DNA of 34,725 bases, from positions 1-34,725 of the forward strand of contig JAFNXM010000020.1 of NCBI GenBank assembly GCA_017383485.1. Reading direction: 5' to 3'. Each line of letters opens with the position of its first letter. Within the stretch, counting starts at the first letter, position 1. A program made the position numbers and the translations under genes. Positions 7,455 to 14,525 of the stretch are shown piece after piece. This DNA is from Bacteroidaceae bacterium. Lineage in GTDB: Bacteria > Bacteroidota > Bacteroidia > Bacteroidales > Bacteroidaceae. A model generated the notes under the pieces. The model was not told the origin of the DNA. It saw nothing but the letters and a program-made list of their open reading frames with translations, and did not search any database.

Positions 7455-7462
7455 CAAAGATA
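7455..7462 (-). promoter_or_regulatory. -7 element of the minus-strand candidate RNA
   Basis: TATCTTTG followed by CA on the minus strand points left into the 7300-7449 interval. There is no clear TTTG at -33. Confidence 0.45.
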
Positions 7463-7744
7463 CGATAGCGTGTAAGTTGTCTTCATCTTAATTGTGCTTA
7501 AGGGATTTTTCTGCCATTTCAACAAGCGGGCAGAGCGCTGATGAAATATGGGGATGTGGCGTGAAGAGATTTTTTTATTTTTTTTCTCTGGCGAGGGGGG
7601 TGATGCGTACTGAATTTTGCCGTTTTTGATTTTGATCCATATAAATATAGCACCAACTGTCGTGCTGATGGGATGATGTCTCAATGGCGACGAAGTTGGT
7701 GCTATATGTATTATGTGATAGGTTATTTCTGTGAACTGAATAGA
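7463..7744. other. Intergenic stretch without recognised gene
   Basis: Apart from the hairpins and candidate RNA listed at 7300-7462, I see no gene between the adhesin operon and the M23 peptidase. The two sides differ in base composition, so the accessory block probably ends here. Confidence 0.5.
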
Positions 7745-8257
7745 TTAGTCCTCCAGATAGTCGATAGGATTCAGGTAGAACATCTTTTGCCAGCCGAGGG
7801 GCGCCGAGTCGATGCGCCAGGGATAGGGGATCATAGTGGCAATGCCGTAATGCAAGTGGGCTGGCGTAGAGGCAGCGTTGCCCGAATTGCCCACTGTGCC
7901 GATTTCGGTGCTTTGTGTGACGAATGCTAGTGGGCGGGTCTTGATCTCGTCCAGGTGGGCATAATAGTGTAATCTCCATTTTGGACCAAGGATGATGACG
8001 AACTTGCCCCCTTTACCATAGTCTGCTGTGAAGAGCACGAGTCCCCATGTCGACGAATGTAGACTTGTGCCTTTTCGGGCAAAAACATCTACACCTTTGT
8101 GTACGACCGAACTGCCCCAACCTTCGTACCAGAATGTGTTGTGGTTATAACTATTTTCATTAGCCTCCACTACGGGCATTTTTAGGTTTTGGGGGATTAA
8201 AAAGCCAATCGCGATGATTGCCAAAACTCCTATCAGGATTTTCTTTTTCAATGTCAT
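7745..8257 (-). CDS. M23-family (LytM-like) metallopeptidase, membrane-anchored
   Basis: Peptidoglycan endopeptidase of 170 residues. An N-terminal hydrophobic segment (about 6-22) serves as an anchor or uncleaved signal. The zinc site of the family is visible: His53 and Asp57 in HKGVD, His97 and His101 in RLHYYAHLD, and His134-x-His136 in AHLHYG. The core glycine pattern GTVGNSGNAA is also typical. It cuts peptide cross-links in the cell wall. It lies 32 nt after the amidase gene on the same strand and is last in a four-gene minus-strand run, so a paired wall-remodelling role with the amidase is likely. The length is short for the family and there are no extra LysM or SH3 domains. Confidence 0.9.
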   Translation of the reverse strand: MTLKKKILIGVLAIIAIGFLIPQNLKMPVVEANENSYNHNTFWYEGWGSSVVHKGVDVFARKGTSLHSSTWGLVLFTADYGKGGKFVIILGPKWRLHYYAHLDEIKTRPLAFVTQSTEIGTVGNSGNAASTPAHLHYGIATMIPYPWRIDSAPLGWQKMFYLNPIDYLED

Positions 8258-8289
8258 CTCAGTGGATGTGTTAGGCGGGTTGTTTTGCG

Positions 8290-8904
8290 TTATTTGGCCT
8301 TTATCGAGGCGATCTTTTGTTGCGCCAACACAGCATTCAGCTTTTTCATGAATCGTTGGTATTCCGTAGGCGTGATGTCTACTTTTCCGCTCACTCTCTT
8401 GTTGGGATATTTTTTCTTATAGGCATTTCTCACCATTTCGTGCGTCACGATATTTTTGATAGGAATATTGTACTTTTTGATCAGGGGGAGCAGGTATTCG
8501 ATAGCACTATCGATTTGGTCCTCGGTCAGTGGTGTTTCGAGGGTGTTGCCTTGAAACTCGATGCCAATAGTAAAGTTGTTGCAACTTTCCTTGCCGTGAA
8601 GGATAGAGTTGCCTGCGTGCCAAGTGACTACGGTCGGCTTACACAGGATGTAGCGTGTGCCGTCGGTATCGATGACCAGGTGGGCTCCCACACGGCGCTC
8701 TGTGCCTGTGAGTATTTCGAGCGATCTTTCGGCGGTCGGTTCTGCTGTGTGGTGTAAGATGACGCCTTGCACAGGGTTGACCTTGTCCTTAGAGTAGTTT
8801 GGGGTGGGGCGACTGATGTCTTTGTATTTTTTGCCGTTTGTTTGACTTTGTGCTGCGCCAACGAGGGTGAGGCAGAACAGGAGTAGAATGATTTTTTTGA
8901 GCAT
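8290..8904 (-). CDS. N-acetylmuramoyl-L-alanine amidase (Amidase_2/PGRP fold)
   Basis: Cleaves the bond between MurNAc and the stem peptide L-Ala. The 204-residue protein has a signal peptide ending near residue 20 (VGAAQSQ), so it acts in the periplasm. Zinc-site residues of the AmpD/PGRP family are visible: His51 in VILHHTA, His155 in IVTHEMVRN and the Lys174/Asp176 region in SGKVDITP. Family motifs AHLVIDTDGTRY, TWHAGNS and FTIGIEFQGN are present in order. It sits between an alpha/beta hydrolase and an M23 peptidase on the minus strand with short gaps (32 and 68 nt), implying co-transcription. Either cell-wall recycling or turnover is possible; the export signal favours turnover in the periplasm. 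Confidence 0.92.
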   Translation of the reverse strand: MLKKIILLLFCLTLVGAAQSQTNGKKYKDISRPTPNYSKDKVNPVQGVILHHTAEPTAERSLEILTGTERRVGAHLVIDTDGTRYILCKPTVVTWHAGNSILHGKESCNNFTIGIEFQGNTLETPLTEDQIDSAIEYLLPLIKKYNIPIKNIVTHEMVRNAYKKKYPNKRVSGKVDITPTEYQRFMKKLNAVLAQQKIASIKAK

Positions 8905-8972
8905 AATATATAAATATAAGTAGCGGTGATGATTGGGGTGTAGTGCAGAGGCTGGGCGATAGATGGTCGGGC

Positions 8973-9929
8973 TTACCAGCCAGCATGCTTGTGCAGGAAT
9001 GTTTCTACGCGTTGTGTGTATTCCTCGGGATAATTGTTGTATGACAGGGCATGCTTGGTATTAGGCGCAAGCCATAGTTCTTTGGGCCCGGGGTGTGCCT
9101 CGTACAATGGATGCACCATCGCGGTGGGCACAAACTTGTCTGCGTCGCCATGTATAAAAAGCATCGGCCGGCGGCATTTAGCCACTTGATTCAGCGCCGA
9201 GGCTTCGGTGAAATGCCATCCATATTTGGCATCACAAATCCAAGAGGAGATGTAAAGCAGAGGGAAGGCGGGCAGACCGAAATCTTCCTTCAACTCCTTG
9301 GCAAATTGGCTCCAGGCATCAGTATAACCACAATCTTCGACATAGGCGGCGATGCTGGGGATAGAGTCCTGAGCTGATAGCATCATCGTAGTGGCTGCAC
9401 CCATCGAGATGCCGTGTACTACGACCGACAGACTATCGCCGAAGTGTGTGGGCAGGGTGTTGATCCACCGTGCCACCTCGCGGCTGTTGCGCCAGCCCAT
9501 GCCGATGTGTGTGCCCTCGCTCAGCCCGGCGTATTCCAGGTCGGGCAGGAAAACGTTGCAACCCAGATCTCGCTCATACATTCGTGCCAGCATCATCATG
9601 CCGATGGCGTTGTCCATATAGCCGTGTATCAGGACAGCAGTCTTGGGAGTCGGTGTCGCGGCTTTGATGTAGTAGGCATGTCGCTTAGTGCCGTCTTCGC
9701 ACACCATGAATGTGTCGCGCAGGGCATTTCGGTTTGTCAGACTGTCGTGCCAAGCCTGCATGCCGGGGTATCTGTCGTATTGTCGTTGCCAACTCGTTGT
9801 CGCAAAATCTGCAGAGCGTGGAGGCGTCAAGGCAAACCTTACGAGGTAGGAGGCTCCGCCCCATAGCACCCCTGTCAATAGGATGAGCAGGATGGCAATG
9901 GATAATCCAATTTTATGACTTTTCTTCAT
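8973..9929 (-). CDS. Alpha/beta hydrolase, membrane-anchored
   Basis: A 318-residue serine hydrolase of unknown substrate. An N-terminal membrane segment (about 8-30) is followed by the hydrolase fold: oxyanion-hole HG at 102-103 (VLIHGYMDNA), nucleophile Ser175 in GISMG, probable catalytic Asp264 in HGDADKFVP and His293 in NTKHAL. This architecture matches the BEM46/YqkD-like group of extracytoplasmic hydrolases. It begins 46 nt after the cation-efflux gene and is followed at 68 nt by the amidase, so it is probably part of the same transcript. The substrate cannot be told from sequence. Confidence 0.88.
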   Translation of the reverse strand: MKKSHKIGLSIAILLILLTGVLWGGASYLVRFALTPPRSADFATTSWQRQYDRYPGMQAWHDSLTNRNALRDTFMVCEDGTKRHAYYIKAATPTPKTAVLIHGYMDNAIGMMMLARMYERDLGCNVFLPDLEYAGLSEGTHIGMGWRNSREVARWINTLPTHFGDSLSVVVHGISMGAATTMMLSAQDSIPSIAAYVEDCGYTDAWSQFAKELKEDFGLPAFPLLYISSWICDAKYGWHFTEASALNQVAKCRRPMLFIHGDADKFVPTAMVHPLYEAHPGPKELWLAPNTKHALSYNNYPEEYTQRVETFLHKHAGW

Positions 9930-9975
9930 TTTCCAGATGTTATTTGGTTGTGAAATACTGCCGATTTATGGCAAA

Positions 9976-10902
9976 CTATGCCCGTTTTTTTGTTGGTTCT
10001 ACGTGAGTATTGATCAGCGTCTTCTTACCAAATCTTTCACGCAGTGTCTCCTCGATGGCTCGGGTTACTTTGTGCGCTTCGCTGATCGTCGTTTCACCAT
10101 CCATGCGGATGTGCATTTCGATAGCACGGTATTCGCCGATGCGGCGAGTGCGCAGGTTGTGTGGGTCGGAGACCTCTGTGTGTCGGCCGATCACTTCGTA
10201 GATGAATTGTTCCTCCTCTTCAGGCAGCGCACGCTCTAGCAATTCGTCGATGCAGGGTAATAATAATTTATACGCAGTACGTATGATGAGCAGACTCACA
10301 ATGATAGCAGCCAGAGGGTCGAGTATAATCCAGGATTCGCCCAGCAGGATAGCGCCACCGATACCGATCGTTGTACCGATCGAGGAGAACGCATCGCTGC
10401 GGTGGTGCCAAGCATTGGCGATCATAGTGGGCGAATTCAGTCGTCGCCCTTTTCTGGCTGTGTATTGGTAGAGGATTTCTTTCACCACGATAGACACGAG
10501 GGCGGCAATCAGGGCAATCGTGCCCGGACTCTCGATCTGCTCGCCTTGGCATACAGCATAGACGGTCGTTGCGCCTTGCCATAGGATCATCAGTCCGATA
10601 CCCAGCAGTGTAAGGCCGATGATGGCTGTGCCCAGGGTCTCGTATTTGCCATGACCATAGGCATGATCGCGATCGCGTGGTTTGCCCGCCAGTCGAACGA
10701 ATAGCAGGACGACCACGTCCGTGGCAAAGTCGCTCAGCGAGTGCACCGCATCGGCAATCATAGCCGCACTGTGTCCTATGATACCAGCGAAAAGTTTGAA
10801 TATCAGTAGCAACAGGTTGCCCAGAGCACCCCACAAAGTGACGTGCCTAATCTCCTTCTCTCGAAGGTCTATAGTTTGTGGGCTGGGGCTGAAATTTGCC
10901 AT
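9976..10902 (-). CDS. Cation diffusion facilitator (CDF) family metal efflux transporter
   Basis: A proton-coupled divalent metal exporter of the inner membrane, 308 residues. Six hydrophobic segments span about 20-210, followed by a cytoplasmic domain (about 215-305). Metal-site residues are visible in TM2 (DAVHSLSDFATD, His54 and Asp58) and TM5 (HHRSD, His166 and Asp170). HxxxD in both helices suggests zinc-type specificity, though iron or manganese cannot be excluded. The loop KPRDRDHAYGHGKYE is characteristic of the family. The C-terminal domain keeps the ferredoxin-like metal-sensing motif AIEMHIRMDG and ends LINTHVEP. It leads a minus-strand run of four genes and has a -7 box at 10971-10978. 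Confidence 0.93.
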   Translation of the reverse strand: MANFSPSPQTIDLREKEIRHVTLWGALGNLLLLIFKLFAGIIGHSAAMIADAVHSLSDFATDVVVLLFVRLAGKPRDRDHAYGHGKYETLGTAIIGLTLLGIGLMILWQGATTVYAVCQGEQIESPGTIALIAALVSIVVKEILYQYTARKGRRLNSPTMIANAWHHRSDAFSSIGTTIGIGGAILLGESWIILDPLAAIIVSLLIIRTAYKLLLPCIDELLERALPEEEEQFIYEVIGRHTEVSDPHNLRTRRIGEYRAIEMHIRMDGETTISEAHKVTRAIEETLRERFGKKTLINTHVEPTKKRA

Positions 10903-10970
10903 GTGAAAAGCCGTTTTGATAAAGATTTATGGGCGTTGCGAGTGAAGTTTGCTCGCATTCATCTGATCTG

Positions 10971-10978
10971 CAAAGATA
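10971..10978 (-). promoter_or_regulatory. -7 element of CDF-hydrolase-amidase-M23 run
   Basis: TATCTTTG followed by CA on the minus strand, 68 nt before the CDF start codon. The -33 region is AT-rich without a clear TTTG. Confidence 0.55.
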
Positions 10979-11089
10979 TTATCTTTTTTTTAGAAAAGAA
11001 CCTTTTGGAAAGTTATAAATTCTTAATGCAGATAGCCGTGTTTGAGATGATGTCGTATTTGATAAAAATAGATGTGCAAAAAAGCCCGA

Positions 11090-11174
11090 AAAATTTCGCG
11101 ACGCCTCGTTGAAATTTCGCGACGCCTCGTTAAAAAAAGGTCTAGGCTTTTTTGAAAAAGGTTAAGGCTTTTTG
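11090..11174. repeat. Intergenic 21-bp-period repeat, copy A
   Basis: Four units of about 21 bp lie in tandem. Two carry AAATTTCGCGACGCCTCGTT (11091-11110 and 11112-11131) and two are of the type AAAAAGGTTAAGGCTTTTTT (11132-11153 and 11154-11174). The array lies between divergent genes and is followed by CCCTCTGAAA (11179-11188), which also borders copy C. It has no coding potential. Confidence 0.8.
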
Positions 11175-11188
11175 GGGCCCTCTGAAAT

Positions 11189-11369
11189 GAGTGATTTTCG
11201 CGCCATTAGAAAAAAACAAAGATCATAGATGCAGAATGTAGGAAATGGGTCAAGATGTCCCCCCCCCTTAATCGAGAGAAATGTACGAAAAAACCTTAAA
11301 TGAAGTGAAAAAGTAGAAAAATAAGTCTAAAAAAGGCGAAAGTGGGGCGAAAACTTGGGAAATTTGTAT
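11189..11369. other. AT-rich spacer with a C8 tract
   Basis: This is the remainder of the 583-bp gap between the divergent CDF and DUF6242-like genes. It holds an uninterrupted run of eight C (11259-11266) about 104 bp upstream of the -7 box of the plus-strand gene. I see no gene or RNA here. Confidence 0.45.
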
Positions 11370-11377
11370 TACTTTTG
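11370..11377 (+). promoter_or_regulatory. -7 element upstream of DUF6242-like lipoprotein
   Basis: TACTTTTG followed by CA fits the TAnnTTTG form. It lies 108 nt before the start codon, and no convincing TTTG is seen at -33. Confidence 0.5.
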
Positions 11378-11485
11378 CATCTTGTAGTAAGTGTGTTAGG
11401 GCGAATTGTGCCCTGACGCCAGTGGTGGATTGTGCCCTTTGGTGGCATTTGTACACTGTTAATTAATGCATAAGGATAAGTGTTT

Positions 11486-12856
11486 ATGAAACTGACTAAG
11501 ATAACTGCTTGGCTACTGACAGTACTATTCACAGGGATGATATTATCTTGCGATTTGTCTTCTGACTTGGACGAATTGTCGCATGACTGCATCGTGACCT
11601 CGATCACTATGGGGTCGCTCAAACGTGTCATGCATACGAAAAACGCCCTGGGACAGGATAGTACCTACGAAGTCAATGTGACAGGTTCATATTACCCCTT
11701 GACCATCGATCATTTGGATGGTAAGATTTACAACAATGACTCTTTGCCCTATGGCACGGATTTGAGCCGCGTGGTGTTCAGTGCAATCAACGCCAGTGGG
11801 GCTTTGGTGATCCGTTCGTTGATGACAGGCGAGGATACGACTTTCGTTGCAACTGACAGTACAGATTTCACTCAGCCTCGTACATTCGTGGTGTATGCCG
11901 CTGATGGCAAGTCGCACCGTACCTACGAGGTGAAGTTGAATGTGCATCATGAAGAGGGCGACTCGGCAGTGTGGCACAATCTGTCTGCTGGCAACGAGGC
12001 GTTAGGTCAAATGAACGAGACACGCGCTTTGTACTTTGGCGACGGCATGAAGGTCTTCGGACAAGTAGACGGCGCTACACGTATGGTCAATATCCCCTTG
12101 CAGGGCACAAGTGTGGCCCCTGCGGCTGGATGGCAGACGTCGTCGACAAATGTCGCTTTGCAACCTCGCTCGGTACAATCATACAACGACCGACTCTATG
12201 CCCTCTCGGTACAAGGTGCTCTGATGACCTCAGTCGATGGTGCTTCGTGGGAAGCAGTAAACACAGACTTCGCCCCCAAAGCACTTGTGGCAGCAGGCAA
12301 GTCGGGTCTGGTGGCGCTCACCGAGACCGCGTTCTATACTTCAGCGGATGGCATCGAATGGCGTGAGATGTCGGCCGATGCACCCGAGATGTTGCCCGTG
12401 ACAAACGTCGCAGGTACCTGTGTGGCGTCTAACCAAAGTAGTATGCAGGAAACCTTTGTCGTAGTAGGACAACGCGGCGAAGAAACAGTGATTTGGCGCA
12501 AATGGATGGATACCTTGGACGGCGAAAATTATCCTTGGGTAAATGTCGTGCCCTCGGTGAACAATCTCTATCCTTTCCCTGCACTCAAAGACTATGCTTT
12601 GGCAACATACGACGGCATGACCTATATGATGGGTATGAGTATGGATGGCAAGATGTCTGCTATCTATGCGAGCCCAGACAATGGACGTTCGTGGAAACCA
12701 GGTGAAATGCGCTTGCCCACAGACGAAATGCTGTCGATGGAAAACAAATGTACTGGTGTGACAATCGCTGTGGATGGTGAAAAATTCCTTTGGGTGATTT
12801 CGTCGGGAGAAGGCATGGTGTGGCGAGGACGTCATCAACGATTGGGTTGGAAGTGA
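11486..12856 (+). CDS. DUF6242-like lipoprotein with beta-propeller-like repeats
   Basis: The 456-residue lipoprotein has signal MKLTKITAWLLTVLFTGMILSC, with the lipidated cysteine at residue 22. After a short beta-sandwich-like N-terminal part (about 30-155), the sequence shows Asp-box-like repeats typical of sialidase or photosystem-assembly-type propellers: SVDGASWEAV, TSADGIEWREM and ASPDNGRSWKPG. This arrangement matches a Bacteroidales family annotated DUF6242. No enzymatic residues can be assigned. The gene precedes the DUF6089-uppS-bamA set on the same strand (73 nt to the next start), suggesting a role at the outer membrane. ATG 11486 is chosen over an in-frame GTG at 11480 because it starts the signal peptide. 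Confidence 0.7.
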   Translation: MKLTKITAWLLTVLFTGMILSCDLSSDLDELSHDCIVTSITMGSLKRVMHTKNALGQDSTYEVNVTGSYYPLTIDHLDGKIYNNDSLPYGTDLSRVVFSAINASGALVIRSLMTGEDTTFVATDSTDFTQPRTFVVYAADGKSHRTYEVKLNVHHEEGDSAVWHNLSAGNEALGQMNETRALYFGDGMKVFGQVDGATRMVNIPLQGTSVAPAAGWQTSSTNVALQPRSVQSYNDRLYALSVQGALMTSVDGASWEAVNTDFAPKALVAAGKSGLVALTETAFYTSADGIEWREMSADAPEMLPVTNVAGTCVASNQSSMQETFVVVGQRGEETVIWRKWMDTLDGENYPWVNVVPSVNNLYPFPALKDYALATYDGMTYMMGMSMDGKMSAIYASPDNGRSWKPGEMRLPTDEMLSMENKCTGVTIAVDGEKFLWVISSGEGMVWRGRHQRLGWK

Positions 12857-12929
12857 TCCTTTTTGCCCAGGACAACCCCTGTACAAAGCAAACGAGCATA
12901 TTTAATAAAACAATAATATCCCCGCCTCA

Positions 12930-13652
12930 ATGACTCTGGATAAAGTGAAACACTTGCTGACAGTACGCACCCTGTTGCTGATATTGTTGCTTCTGTCTCC
13001 CCTTGGCACGCAAGCACAAGACGAGGAAACGGAATATCGTATGGAGTGGGGCGTAGGCTTCGGTACCTCCTTTGGATTGACCGACGTGAATAGCAAATTC
13101 TTCGGTCATTCGCATATGGCAGGTGAACTGTTAGCGCGTTTTCCCCTGAACCCCAGGATGGCGATCAAGGCACAATTGGGCGTAGGTGGATTGCGCGGCA
13201 ATACAGTCAATATAGACAACTTCTACCCCGCCGATCCCAATGTATCTGGTCCGACAGAGTTGCAATATACTTGCAAAGGCGCAATATTCGACCTTTCGGC
13301 GTTGTACGAACTTCACTTCTTGCCCTACGGATTTCAAAGGGACTTTCGCGAGTTCAAACGCATCTCGCCCTATGTCCAAATGGGCTTAGGCTTGACCTAC
13401 GGTACACCAGGCAATGCCTTTACGTTGAATATCCCAATCGGCGCAGGCGTAAAATTCAAAGTAAGCCGCCGCGTCAACCTCGGCTTGGAATGGCGCATGC
13501 ACTTTACCCCCTCGGACAAACTCGACGGGTTGAACGCACCACTCGGCATCAAGTCTGGTGGATTTAGGAACAAGGACCACTATTCCTTCACACAGTTCAC
13601 CATTACCTACGACTTGTCGCCACGATGTCCGACCTGCAATCGCGACGAATAA
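12930..13652 (+). CDS. DUF6089-family outer-membrane beta-barrel protein
   Basis: The 240-residue protein has a signal peptide (about 1-29, ending GTQAQ) and alternating beta-strand pattern: MEWGVGFGTSFGLTD, MAIKAQLGVGGLRG, SPYVQMGLGLTYG, FTQFTITYDLSPR. This is a small outer-membrane barrel of the DUF6089 type, which in Bacteroidales is commonly found directly before the isoprenyl transferase and bamA, as here. It ends with a Cys pair and charged tail (CPTCNRDE). No biochemical role is known. It is co-oriented with uppS 44 nt downstream and probably belongs to the same envelope-biogenesis operon. Confidence 0.8.
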   Translation: MTLDKVKHLLTVRTLLLILLLLSPLGTQAQDEETEYRMEWGVGFGTSFGLTDVNSKFFGHSHMAGELLARFPLNPRMAIKAQLGVGGLRGNTVNIDNFYPADPNVSGPTELQYTCKGAIFDLSALYELHFLPYGFQRDFREFKRISPYVQMGLGLTYGTPGNAFTLNIPIGAGVKFKVSRRVNLGLEWRMHFTPSDKLDGLNAPLGIKSGGFRNKDHYSFTQFTITYDLSPRCPTCNRDE

Positions 13653-13696
13653 ATCAAAAGAAAACTTTACACCATATTATATAAGGAGTGTCAGAT

Positions 13697-14524
13697 ATGA
13701 ACGAGAATCAAGAAATCTCTGAACGCAATATACCAAAGACTGCAAGCGAAACATTTGATATCGCTCGCCAAATGGGTATGGACGTGGATCGTGTTCCTGC
13801 GCACGTAGCCATTATCATGGATGGCAACGGCAGATGGGCTAAGGCGCGTGGACTGAACCGTAGCCTTGGCCATCAGGAAGGTGTCGAAACCGTACGCGAG
13901 ATTACTACTGTGGCTTCTCACCTCGGTGTAAAATATCTGACGCTTTATACTTTCTCCACAGAAAACTGGAACCGACCCGCACCAGAAGTGGCTGCACTCA
14001 TGTCGCTTATCCTGACAGCGATGGAGGAAGAACTTTTTATGAAAAACAATGTCAGCCTGCGCATTATCGGTGAGGTGGAACGCCTGCCCGAAGATGTGCG
14101 CACTGCGATATTGAACCTGGTGGAAAGAACTTCAAAGAATACCGGCACAACGATGGTCATCGCTTTGAGCTATTCCTCACGTTGGGAAATCATTCGTGCG
14201 GTACAATCGCTCGCTGGTCAAGTGAAGGAAGGAAAACTCCAACCCGAAGATATCACAGAAGAAACCTTCGAAAAAGCACTCGCTACAGAATTTATGCCAG
14301 ATCCCGATTTGTTGATCCGTACCGGCGGCGAATTGCGATTGAGCAACTATCTGTTGTGGCAATGTGCTTACAGCGAACTTTACTTCTGCGACACCTATTG
14401 GCCAGACTTCGGTACCAAGGAATTCTGTCAAGCTATTGCTGAATTCCAAAACAGAGAGCGCCGATTTGGTAAGACCAGCGAACAAGTTAGTGTCGATAAG
14501 ACTTCAGATTGCGAAACAAAATAA
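13697..14524 (+). CDS. uppS: Isoprenyl transferase (undecaprenyl diphosphate synthase)
   Basis: Condenses isopentenyl diphosphate units onto farnesyl diphosphate, in cis configuration, to make the C55 lipid carrier for peptidoglycan and surface polysaccharides. The 275-residue cytoplasmic protein shows all family motifs: catalytic Asp42 in [17 protein letters not shown], and [10 protein letters not shown], followed by the [10 protein letters not shown] segment. ATG 13697 is chosen because AAGGAG at 13683-13688 is well placed 8 nt before it. An in-frame GTG at 13688 would overlap that ribosome binding site. The N-terminus is about 30 residues longer than the minimal enzyme. The stop codon is one base before the bamA start, so translation is probably coupled. 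Confidence 0.96.
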   Translation: MNENQEISERNIPKTASETFDIARQMGMDVDRVPAHVAIIMDGNGRWAKARGLNRSLGHQEGVETVREITTVASHLGVKYLTLYTFSTENWNRPAPEVAALMSLILTAMEEELFMKNNVSLRIIGEVERLPEDVRTAILNLVERTSKNTGTTMVIALSYSSRWEIIRAVQSLAGQVKEGKLQPEDITEETFEKALATEFMPDPDLLIRTGGELRLSNYLLWQCAYSELYFCDTYWPDFGTKEFCQAIAEFQNRERRFGKTSEQVSVDKTSDCETK

Positions 14525-14525
14525 T

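Noticed and set aside
11091-11131. CRISPR array (two identical 20-bp repeats)
   Set aside because: The copies are separated by a single base, there are no unique spacers, and no cas genes are near.
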